Part shown: in pieces, positions 1 to 10,595 of the stretch
Numbering within the stretch: the stretch's first letter is position 1
Layout: every line of letters starts with the position of its first letter
DNA from: Cytophagales bacterium
Lineage (GTDB): Bacteria; Bacteroidota; Bacteroidia; Cytophagales; UBA9547
Direction: 5' to 3'
NCBI GenBank assembly: GCA_004294265.1
Contig: REAG01000122.1
Location: forward strand, 1 to 33,971
Length of the DNA stretch: 33,971 nucleotides
Made by a program: the position numbers and the translations under genes
Notes under the pieces: generated by a model
Told to the model about the DNA's origin: nothing
What the model saw: the letters and a program-made list of their open reading frames with translations, nothing else
The model's database searches: none

Positions 1-214
1 AAAGTGGCTCAGGTCTTTTATTTACCCACCATAAATCTAAATCTGAATCATATTTAATATGCCACTCGTGCTGATTTACAAGAATAGTACCAAAATAAAT
101 TCCATTATTAAAGTTGATTGGTTCAACAACTTCAACCAATTTTAAACTTGTTGGAATGAGTGGTAATTCCATTCTTAAAAGTACATTATTTTCTATAATA
201 TTACTTGAAATCAT
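1..214 (-). CDS. Partial hypothetical protein (C-terminus beyond window edge)
   Basis: Reverse-strand ATG at 214-212 opens a frame to the window edge (MISSNIIENNVLLRMELPLIPTSLKLVEVVEPINFNNGIYFGTILVNQHEWHIKYDSDLDLWWVNKRPEPL...). Its start overlaps the stop of the upstream gene as ATGA. Confidence 0.7.
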   Translation of the reverse strand, partial: MISSNIIENNVLLRMELPLIPTSLKLVEVVEPINFNNGIYFGTILVNQHEWHIKYDSDLDLWWVNKRPEPL

Positions 215-606
215 TTTTTAAATACAAAATAAACCGCTAAAATTATACATACAAATGCAGCTAAATAATTCCAATTCCATTTGTCTGTTTTAAAAACCAA
301 AATTGTCATGAATGTAAAAATAATTAAAGTAATAACTTCTTGAATTATTTTTAATTGAAAAAGGTTAAAAGGACCTCCATTTTCAGAATATCCTATTTTA
401 TTGGCTGGCACCATAAAAATATATTCAAAAAATGCTATAAACCAACTTATCAAAATTAAAGTAAGAATAGTAGCATTTGTAAACCATCCCCATTTCTTAA
501 ATTGTAAGTGTCCGTACCAAGCAAAGGTCATACATAAATTTGAAACCACAAGCAATAAAATGGTTATAATTCCTTTATTCATTTGGTTTAATAAGGTCAA
601 ATTCAA
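211..606 (-). CDS. Small DMT-family (DUF486-like) integral membrane protein
   Basis: 131 aa, four hydrophobic segments, contains NLCMTFAWYGHL and FFEYIFMVPANKIGY motifs typical of the DUF486 family. Confidence 0.8.
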   Translation of the reverse strand: MNLTLLNQMNKGIITILLLVVSNLCMTFAWYGHLQFKKWGWFTNATILTLILISWFIAFFEYIFMVPANKIGYSENGGPFNLFQLKIIQEVITLIIFTFMTILVFKTDKWNWNYLAAFVCIILAVYFVFKK

Positions 607-2728
607 CCCTTCTATTTATTTTTTTATCTTCATTAGTAATTTCCATTCTTAAAGGACGTAAAGCACCATATCCGATTGCTTCAATCCGATTATCATTGAT
701 TTTTCCTTTTGATTCAATATATTCTTTAATAGCTTCTGCTCTTTTTTGAGATAATTTTTTGTTAGAATCTGCACCGCCTTCTGAATTTGTATGTCCAGAA
801 ATTTTGAGTTTATACATAGGGTTATCAAGCATAAATTTCATTACCAAATCTAATGATTTGTACATTTCAGGTAAGATTGCCCAACTATCATGTTCAAATT
901 CTATTCTATCTAAAACCAAAGGTTTTCTGTTATCAATCATTTTTGTAACGATCCGAATAAGGGTATCATTTTTCAAATTCAACTCTTCTTCAATGCTAAA
1001 AAAATCATCACCTTGAATAACCACCATATATCTATTGTTATTTATTAAGTCGAATTCAAAAGAACCATCTTCTCTCAAAAATTTAGGAGCAACTTCAATT
1101 CCATGATCTAAATCAATAATTGAAATCATACCTTTTGCAGGTTTGTATTTAGATTCCTCTTTGTTGAGAATAGATTTGATTTCGGGTTCAATTTTGTTTT
1201 GAGGTAAGGGATCTTTGACTAAATCCTGCGAAAAAACAGGGTCAATTTGACTATCAATTTGAGCAGTAACTGTGTCTTGTTGTGTAAGCGAATCGGCAGA
1301 TATTTGTGTTATTTTTGCTTCCTCTTCCGTTTTTAAAACTTTTAATGTACCCGTAAGTTTGGTATAAGAGTTTGGTTGGGCTTCCATTGGCAAAGGAAAT
1401 GAATACAAATCAAGATTTTTTATGTCATTTTCTTCAGATTTAGCATAATACAAATCTTTTGAAGAGGCATCAATCGTAAAGTAATATTCAGTTCCTTTTC
1501 CGTTTACAAGTGGTCCTATATTTCGAGGTTCATCCCATTTTCCATTAATCTGACGCACTTTATAAATATCATAATCTCCAAAACTGTTAGGATGTCCGTT
1601 TGAACTATAATATAAAACTTGAAATTTAGGATGAAAAAATGGACTTACTTCGCTTCCTCTTGTATTCAAAATTGGACCCATATTTTGAGGTGAAGACCAA
1701 TTATCATCCGCATTTTTTATACAAAACCATATATCTGAAAGTCCAAAACCGCCTAATCTATCTGAAGCAAAATAAAGGGTATCTTCGGTGTGTGAAAGCG
1801 ATGGCTGCGAATCCCAAGCCCGACTATTGACATTAGAACCTAAATTTTTAACATTTTTCCAAACCACTTCACCTGAATATTCATCAACATCTTTGTCTGC
1901 TGAGTAAATATCGCAATTACCGTAGCCATCTCTAGCATTGCAACGTACAAAATAAAGCCTTCCCCCGTCTTTTGTTAAACAGGGCGACCCCTCATTAAGT
2001 TCTGTATTAATACCCTTAAATTCCTCTGCATTGTTCCAATATCCGTCTTTTCCTGTACAATAAAACAAATCTTCATTGGATAAATAATCCATTCCTTTTT
2101 TATTTCTTTTGGAGGTAATTAGTAATAAAGTTCTATCTTGATTGACAGCTGGTCCATAATCTGCATCACGACTATTGACCTCAGGACCCATATTTAGTAG
2201 TACGCTATGTGGCGGACGCAAAGTATCAATATCTTTTCGGAAATCTACCATTTTGTAGTAATAATCTATCGGAACAAAATAGTCTTTATCGAGTTGCATA
2301 ACAGAGTCGTAATGCACCCAAACACGCTTTAAATCTTGCCTGTGATGCTTTAATACAAGTTTGTAAAGCGATTTTGTTTTACTTATATTTCCAAATTTTT
2401 CATATAGTTGTCCTAATCGCCAAAGCATATAAGTATCCATATAAAAATTACGAATTCCAAATTTGCTTACATATTTTTCTATTAAAAAAAGGCATTTTTT
2501 TAAATCTTTTTGTTTTTCAGATTTTAAGATTTCTGCTTTTAATTTTGGATCTTCAAAATAATCTAAAGTATTTATATTTTTAAAATACATTTGATAATCT
2601 CCTGAAGGAACTCTGTGAGCAACATTACTATCTTTTAATGACTCAATATTACCTTTCCATTTCTTTTGAGAATAAGAAACAGATAGACAAGAAATAAAAA
2701 TAATATAAAAAAAATGTATATTTTTCAA
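575..2728 (-). CDS. PorE-like envelope protein: TPR-like N-terminus, PD40/WD40-like beta-propeller repeats, C-terminal OmpA-like domain
   Basis: Signal peptide; repeated [LV]N...[DE]xxPSLSxxxDTLYFASDRxGGxGxxDIW blades; C-terminal ISGHTNSEGGADSNKKLSQKRAEAIKEYIESKGKINDNRIEAIGYGALRPL OmpA peptidoglycan-binding motif. Confidence 0.85.
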   Translation of the reverse strand: MKNIHFFYIIFISCLSVSYSQKKWKGNIESLKDSNVAHRVPSGDYQMYFKNINTLDYFEDPKLKAEILKSEKQKDLKKCLFLIEKYVSKFGIRNFYMDTYMLWRLGQLYEKFGNISKTKSLYKLVLKHHRQDLKRVWVHYDSVMQLDKDYFVPIDYYYKMVDFRKDIDTLRPPHSVLLNMGPEVNSRDADYGPAVNQDRTLLLITSKRNKKGMDYLSNEDLFYCTGKDGYWNNAEEFKGINTELNEGSPCLTKDGGRLYFVRCNARDGYGNCDIYSADKDVDEYSGEVVWKNVKNLGSNVNSRAWDSQPSLSHTEDTLYFASDRLGGFGLSDIWFCIKNADDNWSSPQNMGPILNTRGSEVSPFFHPKFQVLYYSSNGHPNSFGDYDIYKVRQINGKWDEPRNIGPLVNGKGTEYYFTIDASSKDLYYAKSEENDIKNLDLYSFPLPMEAQPNSYTKLTGTLKVLKTEEEAKITQISADSLTQQDTVTAQIDSQIDPVFSQDLVKDPLPQNKIEPEIKSILNKEESKYKPAKGMISIIDLDHGIEVAPKFLREDGSFEFDLINNNRYMVVIQGDDFFSIEEELNLKNDTLIRIVTKMIDNRKPLVLDRIEFEHDSWAILPEMYKSLDLVMKFMLDNPMYKLKISGHTNSEGGADSNKKLSQKRAEAIKEYIESKGKINDNRIEAIGYGALRPLRMEITNEDKKINRRVEFDLIKPNE

Positions 2729-2766
2729 TTAAAAAGGTTTGAATTAATTTTGCAATTTTACGATAA

Positions 2767-2826
2767 TTTGCCAATTTATTAAAATAAAAGCTTATTTATA
2801 AATTTTTATTTTAATAAATTGGCAAA
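2767..2826. terminator. 23-bp perfect-stem hairpin downstream of the GH78 gene (candidate terminator or 5'-UTR structure of the next gene)
   Basis: TTTGCCAATTTATTAAAATAAAA (2767-2789) is the exact reverse complement of 2804-2826, with a 14-nt loop. Confidence 0.6.
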
Positions 2827-2921
2827 GTAAATAAATAGTTAAAATATATATTAAAAAAAAGTAAACATTATTTTAATAATATTTCTATAATTATTACTTT
2901 ATAAAAAACATTTCAAAAAAT

Positions 2922-2985
2922 ACCCCACCCTTAACCCAATTTCTGCTACGAAACAGCAGAATCTAAAGGATGGAAACTTCCCAAT
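2922..2985. repeat. Dispersed intergenic repeat, copy A (core TTCTGCTACGAAACAGCAGAA hairpin)
   Basis: ACCCCACCC...AATTTCTGCTACGAAACAGCAGAATC is nearly repeated at 30822-30862. Confidence 0.65.
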
Positions 2986-3052
2986 TTAATGAAATATTAC
3001 TTATATATTAATTAAGGTTAAAATACATAATGGTCTTTTATAAAGTTTTTTT

Positions 3053-6000
3053 TTATTTTATAAACAACACAGACGTTGGCACAACTTTTATACTTTCGTC
3101 TTTAAACTGATATTTTAATTCTAAGTTTTCGCCATAATTACCTTCAAAATATTGGATTTCAATTGGATATTTTCCTTTGGTTAAAAATATTTTTCCAGTG
3201 CTGGTTTCTATGCCGTGCACTCCATCTTTTTCAGAAATTATTTTATTATTAATAAGCAATCTGCTACCATCATCGGAGCTTGTATAAAAGGTATATTCAC
3301 CTTCTTTTTCAATCATTAAATTTGATGTAAATTTCATTGCCCAAAAGTCTTCTCGATGTTTTAGGTTTGCCAAATTAAGGTTAGGAGTTATGCTAACATA
3401 TATTAATTTTTCTTTACTAAAATCAGGAATTTTGCTGTAATTACCTTCAAAATATTGAAAATTCCAACCATTTGTAGTTGGTGATATTTCTATATTGGAA
3501 GACTTAATTACACTTTCTTCTCCGTTCTCGGCTATTGCTTTTGCCAAAATTAGAGTTGGCTTTTTTATTGTAAAAGGTTTTGTATATTTAAAAGATTTTA
3601 GGGTGGGGTCTGTACCATCTAATGTGTAATAAATTGAGGCATTTTCGGTTCTATTTTTGATTTTTATTTCTAAATTATTAGCAATTATTGAAGTGTCTCC
3701 AATCGAAATTTGAGGCGAATAAATAGTTTTTTGATAAACTGGAAAATCAAAAGTTGATTTGATTTGATATTTTCCTGATTGAAATTCTATGATTGATTTT
3801 CCATTTTCTTGTTTTAAAAATTTGCATAATGGTTGATTTTTTATATTTAATTCGTTGATTTTCAGGTTGTTAATATCATTATTTGGAATATAAACAATAG
3901 CGTTAGTATTAACAGGAATTTCTATTTTCCAATCCATTTTATTTCCCTCTGTTTTCCAATCACTTACAATATTTCCATAATAAGATTTGTGTGAGGCTTT
4001 TGCCCAAGTTACACTTTTATCTAACTTTGGATTCATAATAATCGTTTTGAAACCCATATTTCCAGAATCGGAAGCTATGCCTGCAACATCTTCAAACATC
4101 CATGTTAGAACATCTCCTAAAAGCATAACATGATTTCCAGAGTTCATGTCTGGACGGGCTTTATCGCCATTCCAAAGTTCCCAAATAGTAGTAGCACCCT
4201 TATTTATCATATATCCCCAGCTTGGATAGTCGGTATTGGTGGCTAGTGAGTAAGCTAAGTCTGCTCTTCCGTTGTCTGTTAAGGCTTTCATTTGCCACTG
4301 TCCACCAATTAATCCAGTAGCAATTTTAGTATCTAATTCTACAATTAAATTGTCAACTAAATTTTCAAATACTCCATTTTTATCTTTTAAATCCGTAATA
4401 TTCATTCCTAAAGGAAGAAAATTTGAAGTCATAGAATTATTACCATAAACTTTTTTAATTTTATCAAATAATATAATATTTATATTTTCTTTTATTTTTT
4501 GGGCTTTAGTTTCAAAAAAAAGTTGGTCGTCATTTTTTTTAAGTTTTTTGGCATAATCTGCTGCCAATTTTAAATCATAATATAAGTAACAAGAACTTAA
4601 AAGCGTACCTGACGTTTGTCTTTTGAGGTCTTCGCTAAAAATCAAAAATGATTTTTCGGGTGGCATACACCAATCTCCGTAAGTATTTTTGTTTATTAAT
4701 CCATTTTCTAATTTTGATAAAATGAATTTTAAAAATAATTTAATAGATTCGTAATTTTTTTCGATTACTTGTTTATCACCTGTTTGCTGATTAAAAACAT
4801 AAGGTAAAATCACAAAACATGAGGGCCAAACCACTCCATCATTATAAGTTTTGATAAGTCCGCTGTGTGTAGGAACAACATCAGGAATTGATCCAGTTTC
4901 CAATTGTGAATCGTTTATATCTTGTAACCATTTGGCATAAAAACTTACATTTCTAAAAATAAAACTTTCACCTTTGGCAGCCAAAGAACGGTCTCCAAGC
5001 CATCCAAAACGCTCATCTCTTTGCGGACAATCGGTTGGCATACTTCTGTAATTTCCTTTGATTCCCCAAACGGCATTTTCAAAAATTTTGGTCATAATAG
5101 GGTTTGAGCAAGCAAAATCGCCAACTTTTTCAACTGCATCATAAATTACTTTTCCTTCAATATTTTCGGATTTCAAATTCTCAATTCCGTTTACTAAAAT
5201 ATACCTAAAGCCATGATAGGTAAATTTTGGTTCCCAAGTTTCGCCATTTTCATCGCCTTTGCAGATATAAGTATCAGTAACTTCAGCGGTTCTCATATTA
5301 TCCAAATACAATGTTCCCGTTGGATTTAATAATTCTGCAAAAGTCATTTTTATTTCATCTCCTTTATTTCCTTTAAAATTTATTTTAGCCCATCCAACCA
5401 TGTTTTGTCCCATATCAACGATATAAGATTTATCAAACAATTTGTTTATTTTAATAGGTTTAATCGTTTGCATGACTTTAATTGGTTCTTTATTTTCAAA
5501 AGAAATGGTAGGCGAAGGAGCAGCAACCAAATCTGCATTTTGCCATTTAGAATCATCAAAATCGGGTTTGTTCCAGTTTATGATTTCTTTATTGGCATCG
5601 TATTTTTCGCCATCATATTCATTTGAAGTAATAATTGGTCCATTTGCAGTTAATTTCCAAGTGGCATCTGTACCAATCATTTCTTTTGTGCCATCCACAT
5701 ATTCAATATGAATTTGAGCGATTAATTTTGGAAAACGAGGCTTATAACCCACCAAAGTATCTGTAGATTTTAATTTTGTTGTCCATTCACCAGTAGCATC
5801 TTGTAAAGGTCGCATAGCAGTCCATCTGCCAGGTCCAATAACGGCTGCAAAGCAATTTTTTCCTTTTATTATGTTTTCAGTAATATTATAAGAATTGGCA
5901 TACATTCTTTTTTCGGTTTGCGAAAGTGCAGGAGCAAGCACTGCATCGCCAATTTTATTGCCATTGATATAAAATTCGTACAACCCTGCAGTTGAAAGAT

Positions 6001-6526
6001 GTAGGATTGCTTGTTTTATTTTTTTTGTAATTTTAGCGTTTTTTCTTAAATAACGAGCTGATAATGTGGCTTTTATGGCATTAGGTTTTTCCCAAGCAAA
6101 AGCTTTATCTATACCAATCCATTGAGCTTTCCATTCTGAAAAATCCATTAAAGCAGTAGTAAAACTATTTATTTCGCTCCATTCGGATTCAAGATTATTT
6201 TTGTCCCAAACTTTTACTTTCCAATAATAAATAGTGTTTGAAGCTAATTTTTGTCCGTTATATACAATATTTACAGATTGGTCAGAATCTGTCATGCCCG
6301 AACTCCAAATGGCTTTAAATAAATTTCCAGGTAAAGTTGAAATTGCAATGGTATAAGCTGTTTGTTTTTGTCCATTTTGATTCGATATATTAAGCCAACT
6401 AAACCGAGGATTAGTGCTTGTAATTCCAACTGGATTAGTTAAATATTCGCATTTTAAATCTTTTGGATGTATTACATCTTGTGCAAATGCAAGAAATGAA
6501 GCAAAAATTAAAAAATATTTTTTCAT
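3053..6526 (-). CDS. Family GH78 alpha-L-rhamnosidase with C-terminal Fn3-associated/CHB_HEX_C-like and PA14-like regions
   Basis: 1157 aa, signal peptide, PRFSWL N-terminus, DCPQRDERFGWLGDRSLAA active-site region; C-terminal ASIYYTLDGTDPT..., then EGEYTFYTSSDDGSRLLINNKII PA14 signature. Confidence 0.88.
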   Translation of the reverse strand: MKKYFLIFASFLAFAQDVIHPKDLKCEYLTNPVGITSTNPRFSWLNISNQNGQKQTAYTIAISTLPGNLFKAIWSSGMTDSDQSVNIVYNGQKLASNTIYYWKVKVWDKNNLESEWSEINSFTTALMDFSEWKAQWIGIDKAFAWEKPNAIKATLSARYLRKNAKITKKIKQAILHLSTAGLYEFYINGNKIGDAVLAPALSQTEKRMYANSYNITENIIKGKNCFAAVIGPGRWTAMRPLQDATGEWTTKLKSTDTLVGYKPRFPKLIAQIHIEYVDGTKEMIGTDATWKLTANGPIITSNEYDGEKYDANKEIINWNKPDFDDSKWQNADLVAAPSPTISFENKEPIKVMQTIKPIKINKLFDKSYIVDMGQNMVGWAKINFKGNKGDEIKMTFAELLNPTGTLYLDNMRTAEVTDTYICKGDENGETWEPKFTYHGFRYILVNGIENLKSENIEGKVIYDAVEKVGDFACSNPIMTKIFENAVWGIKGNYRSMPTDCPQRDERFGWLGDRSLAAKGESFIFRNVSFYAKWLQDINDSQLETGSIPDVVPTHSGLIKTYNDGVVWPSCFVILPYVFNQQTGDKQVIEKNYESIKLFLKFILSKLENGLINKNTYGDWCMPPEKSFLIFSEDLKRQTSGTLLSSCYLYYDLKLAADYAKKLKKNDDQLFFETKAQKIKENINIILFDKIKKVYGNNSMTSNFLPLGMNITDLKDKNGVFENLVDNLIVELDTKIATGLIGGQWQMKALTDNGRADLAYSLATNTDYPSWGYMINKGATTIWELWNGDKARPDMNSGNHVMLLGDVLTWMFEDVAGIASDSGNMGFKTIIMNPKLDKSVTWAKASHKSYYGNIVSDWKTEGNKMDWKIEIPVNTNAIVYIPNNDINNLKINELNIKNQPLCKFLKQENGKSIIEFQSGKYQIKSTFDFPVYQKTIYSPQISIGDTSIIANNLEIKIKNRTENASIYYTLDGTDPTLKSFKYTKPFTIKKPTLILAKAIAENGEESVIKSSNIEISPTTNGWNFQYFEGNYSKIPDFSKEKLIYVSITPNLNLANLKHREDFWAMKFTSNLMIEKEGEYTFYTSSDDGSRLLINNKIISEKDGVHGIETSTGKIFLTKGKYPIEIQYFEGNYGENLELKYQFKDESIKVVPTSVLFIK

Positions 6527-6725
6527 GTTTCTATTGTTTATTAAAATCTATAGTTTAAAAAACAAAAGTATAAAAATTTTATTAAAAGTATAAAGTAATT
6601 TAAAAGCAATATAAATTAAAAGTTAAAACATTTATTTTTACCATTTATTTTAATTTTGTGCTAAACATCCTATAATCTATGTCGTATAAACAATAATGAA
6701 ATAATAAAAATAATTTAACATAAAA

Positions 6726-8792
6726 ATGAAATTTAAGATTTGGAAAAAAGCATTAATTTACATTTTTTTAATTTTTAACATTAATAGTTTTGCTCAAAAA
6801 AATGAAAGTGCAATAGTAGCTAAAGGTAAAGAATTTTTTGATAACGGAGATTTTTCAGATGCTAATACTTATTTTAAAGGTTTAGTAAGGCGAGATTCTA
6901 CAAATGCTGATTATCATTTTTGGTTGGCACGTTCTTACGAAGAAACTTCTTTTAATGAATTAGCATTATATCATTATAGGAAATCTTACCAATTTAATCC
7001 TAAAATATCTACCCAAATTTTATATTTAATTGCAAGAGCATATCAAGAAAATTTATTTTTTTCTGATGCAATCATACACTACAAATTATATAGTAAAGCA
7101 CTAGATAAAATGCAAAATGTGGATGTAATGCAAGAAAGCATGAAAGTGGCTAAACGGTTAAATGAATGTGAAAATGGTAAAATTATTGTTGCTCATCCTT
7201 ACGAACATAAAATTTATCATCTTTCAAAAGTATTAAATTCCGAGTATGCAGAATATACACCCTCGGTTTCGGCAGATAATAAAAAAATGATTTTTACTTC
7301 ACGCAGACCCAACGGAATTTCCGAAAAAAAAGACATAGATAATGCTTATTTTGAAGATGTTTGGATGTCCACTAAAAATACAAAAGGCGAATGGACAGAG
7401 CCTGTAAACATGGGTGCACCGATTAATTCTGAATTTCATGATGCTTGTATTTCTATGAATGCAGCAGGAGATGAGATGTTCTTATATAAATCTATTAATG
7501 GAGGAGATTTATTTGAATCCGATTTAGTAAATGGGAAATGGACAAAACCTGCTCCGCTAAAGCACATAAACACAAAATTTAAAGAGCCTTCAATTTGCAT
7601 TTCGGCAGATAACAAAACGATTTATTTTTCGAGTGACCGACCTGGAGGGCATGGTGGATTGGATATTTACAAATGCGAAAAGGGTAAAGATAATGAATGG
7701 AGCAAGCCTATAAATATGGGTTCTTTGATAAATTCAGAATATGACGAAGATAGTCCTTTTCTTTCTCCCGATGGAAAAGCTTTGTTTTTTAGTTCAAACG
7801 GTCATAGTAGCATGGGGGGATATGATATTTTTAGTATTAATTATGATGCTAGAAAAAAACAATGGAGCAAGCCACACAACATGGGATTTCCTATAAACTC
7901 AGCCGAAAATGATATTTATTTTAACATTTCAGGCGACCACAAAACGGCTTATTACTCTTCTTCAAAAAAAGATGGTTTTGGCGAAAAAGATATTTATATG
8001 ATTTTGATTGATAGCACTTATATTGACAAACCTTTGCAAACCGTTGAATTAGGAATTGAAGCCCCTAAACATATTGCAGCAGTACATCCTAATTCGCTAA
8101 AAATGCACGAAGGACATAAAGTAAATTTTATCAATCCTCAAAACATAGTTGAATATACAGGAAAAGTATTAGATGAAGACCAAAATCCGATTGAGTCTGA
8201 TATTTTAGTAAAAAAAGAAAACTCAGCAGAAGAACCAAAATCTTACCATACTTCCGCAAATGGAGAATTTAATGTACTACTAGAAAAAGGATTTCAATAT
8301 GGAATTGATATTCAAAAAGATGGTTATGTTTTTGCATCAAATAATATAGATTTAACTCCAACATCTCGAACGTTTGCAACAACTACAACTACCACAGTTG
8401 TATTTCCAAAGTTTATTTCTGAAAAAGTCGTTTTAAGAAAACCAAAAGTAGGAGCTAAAATCGAACTTAAAAATGTTTTTTATAAAACAGGAAGTTCCGC
8501 TTTAACCGAAGATTCTTACGCTGAAATTCAGGTATTAATTAATTTTTTAAAAAGAAATCCTACGATAAAAATCATAGTTTCTGGGCATACAGACAATCGA
8601 GGTTCGGTAGAATTAAACAAAAAAATATCCACAAGTAGAGCCAAAGCCATACAATCTTTGCTTGAAACCAAAGGTATTGATGCAAAAAGAATAAGTTCGA
8701 TTGGTTATGGACCAGAAAAACCAATTGCAGATAATGCAACCGAACTAGGAAGAAGTAAGAACCGAAGAACTGAATTTGAAATTGCTTTTTAA
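6726..8792 (+). CDS. PorE-like envelope protein: TPR, PD40 beta-propeller, carboxypeptidase-regulatory-like segment, OmpA domain
   Basis: 688 aa, signal peptide; blades such as ADNKTIYFSSDRPGGHGGLDIY; C-terminal VSGHTDNRGSVELNKKISTSRAKAIQSLLETKGIDAKRISSIGYG. Confidence 0.88.
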   Translation: MKFKIWKKALIYIFLIFNINSFAQKNESAIVAKGKEFFDNGDFSDANTYFKGLVRRDSTNADYHFWLARSYEETSFNELALYHYRKSYQFNPKISTQILYLIARAYQENLFFSDAIIHYKLYSKALDKMQNVDVMQESMKVAKRLNECENGKIIVAHPYEHKIYHLSKVLNSEYAEYTPSVSADNKKMIFTSRRPNGISEKKDIDNAYFEDVWMSTKNTKGEWTEPVNMGAPINSEFHDACISMNAAGDEMFLYKSINGGDLFESDLVNGKWTKPAPLKHINTKFKEPSICISADNKTIYFSSDRPGGHGGLDIYKCEKGKDNEWSKPINMGSLINSEYDEDSPFLSPDGKALFFSSNGHSSMGGYDIFSINYDARKKQWSKPHNMGFPINSAENDIYFNISGDHKTAYYSSSKKDGFGEKDIYMILIDSTYIDKPLQTVELGIEAPKHIAAVHPNSLKMHEGHKVNFINPQNIVEYTGKVLDEDQNPIESDILVKKENSAEEPKSYHTSANGEFNVLLEKGFQYGIDIQKDGYVFASNNIDLTPTSRTFATTTTTTVVFPKFISEKVVLRKPKVGAKIELKNVFYKTGSSALTEDSYAEIQVLINFLKRNPTIKIIVSGHTDNRGSVELNKKISTSRAKAIQSLLETKGIDAKRISSIGYGPEKPIADNATELGRSKNRRTEFEIAF

Positions 8793-8808
8793 ATTTAATA
8801 ACTAATAA

Positions 8809-9765
8809 CTATTTTCCAAATATACTTTCTACAAAAGTTTCTTTGTTAAATAATTGTAAATCAGTAGGTTTTTCACCAACGCCAATATATTTAACAGGTA
8901 TTTTAAATTGGTCTGAAATTCCAATTACAACTCCACCTTTTGCTGTTCCATCTAATTTAGTGATTGCAAGAGCAGTTACATCAGTAGCTTTGCTAAATTC
9001 TCGGGCTTGGTTGATAGCATTTTGCCCTGTACTTCCATCTAAAACTAACAATATTTCGTGTGGAGCTTCAGGATGAACTTTTTTCATTACATTTTTAATT
9101 TTAGAAAGTTCGTTCATCAAATTAATTTTGTTGTGCAATCGTCCTGCAGTATCCACAATCACAACATCGGCTTTTTGTTCAACACCTTGCTTAACGGCAT
9201 CGTATGCAACTGCAGCAGGATCAGTATTCATTCCGTGCGAAACCACAACAACCCCTGCCCTATCGCCCCAAGTTTTGAGTTGATCAACAGCCGCAGCCCT
9301 AAAAGTATCGCCAGCTCCTAAAACAACTTTCTTGCCATCTTTTTGAAATTGATGGGCAAGTTTTCCAATCGTGGTGGTTTTTCCAGCTCCATTTACTCCC
9401 ACAACCATAATCACATAAGGCGGATTTTTTATTTCAACATCTTTAAAATCAGATGAATTATTTTCAGCTAAAAGCGATGCAATTTCATTTTTTAATATTT
9501 TGTCTAGCTCGCTCGTATTCAGGTATTTATCTTTAGATACACGTGCTTCAATTCGTTCGATAATTTTTAAAGTTGTATCAACGCCCACATCAGCTTTTAT
9601 CAACATTTCCTCCAAACCATCCAAAACCGAAGCATCCACAGTTGATTTGCCCAAAACCAATTTTGCTAAACCACCCAAAAATCCTGTTTTGGTTTTTTCT
9701 AATCCAACCTCTAAAGATTGCTTATTTTCAGAACTGTTTTTTTTGAAGAAATCGAATAAACCCAT
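8809..9765 (-). CDS. ftsY: Signal recognition particle receptor FtsY
   Basis: GVNGAGKTTTIGKLAHQ G1, DTFRAAAVDQL, DTAGRLHNK G3, TKLDGTAKGG motifs. The probable start is the internal MGLFDFFKK rather than the ORF-track start at 9786. Confidence 0.96.
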   Translation of the reverse strand: MGLFDFFKKNSSENKQSLEVGLEKTKTGFLGGLAKLVLGKSTVDASVLDGLEEMLIKADVGVDTTLKIIERIEARVSKDKYLNTSELDKILKNEIASLLAENNSSDFKDVEIKNPPYVIMVVGVNGAGKTTTIGKLAHQFQKDGKKVVLGAGDTFRAAAVDQLKTWGDRAGVVVVSHGMNTDPAAVAYDAVKQGVEQKADVVIVDTAGRLHNKINLMNELSKIKNVMKKVHPEAPHEILLVLDGSTGQNAINQAREFSKATDVTALAITKLDGTAKGGVVIGISDQFKIPVKYIGVGEKPTDLQLFNKETFVESIFGK

Positions 9766-9843
9766 GTAAATTATGTTGAAATACAAAAATAATGATTATT
9801 TATTAAAAAAATTATTTTAAAATACATAAAAATTATTAAAATA

Positions 9844-10347
9844 TTATTTTGAAAAATATTTTAATATAATATTTATTTTAATAGTCATCCAAAAAAATAT
9901 AATTCCTAAAATTGCACCAACAATATCCTTTAAAACATCCCAAAAACTAAACTGACGGTCAGGCACAAAAGATTGATGAATTTCATCAAAAAGACCTAAA
10001 ATTAAAATAAAAAGTAAAGTAATGTAGATAATGTGTATTTTCTGTAATTGTAATAAATATAAAAAATGAATCAAAAATATGGATTGTATGAAAAATATAA
10101 AAACATGAGCTAAAATTCGTGCTGAACTATTTAAAACCATAATGATTGAATAATTTACTTTACTATTAAAATCTTTTTTAAAAATTGGAGAAATCGTTTT
10201 TTCAATTTGATAGTAAGTGCCATAACGAGAAAAACTCGGATTTGAAGTCATGTAAAAAATAAAAAAATACCAAATAGTTGATATTAAAAAGAAAAAAATT
10301 CTACCATTGTTTATCTTATTTTTTATAATCATAATACTATATAACAA
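9844..10347 (-). CDS. VanZ-like family membrane protein
   Basis: 167 aa, hydrophobic helices plus FDEIHQSFVPDRQFSFWDVLKDIVGAILG, typical of VanZ-like proteins. Confidence 0.85.
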   Translation of the reverse strand: MLYSIMIIKNKINNGRIFFFLISTIWYFFIFYMTSNPSFSRYGTYYQIEKTISPIFKKDFNSKVNYSIIMVLNSSARILAHVFIFFIQSIFLIHFLYLLQLQKIHIIYITLLFILILGLFDEIHQSFVPDRQFSFWDVLKDIVGAILGIIFFWMTIKINIILKYFSK

Positions 10348-10595
10348 ATATAGTATTAAAAAAGTTATTTGTGATTTGAAATATAAGATTATGGTGAGTT
10401 TTTTTAGAATTCCGATTAATAATATTAAAACTATAAATTATATTAATTAATCAGAATGAAAATCCAATAAAGTCAAAACAAGATTTTGATTTCAAAATTT
10501 TTGCAATGATTTAAAAAACATATTGAAAATTATTAAAATTTTCGTTTGTTTTGCACTAAGTTTTATACACTCAAATAAAATTAAAACAAATTAAA

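Noticed and set aside
401-652. + strand 83-aa ORF
   Set aside because: Antisense to DUF486-like and PorE-like genes; no motif support.
575-8792. A full type IX secretion operon
   Set aside because: Only PorE-like architecture is present; no porK/L/M/N, sov/sprA or porV-type genes are visible in the window.
8843-9769. + strand ORFs of 77, 87 and 89 aa
   Set aside because: Antisense shadows of ftsY.
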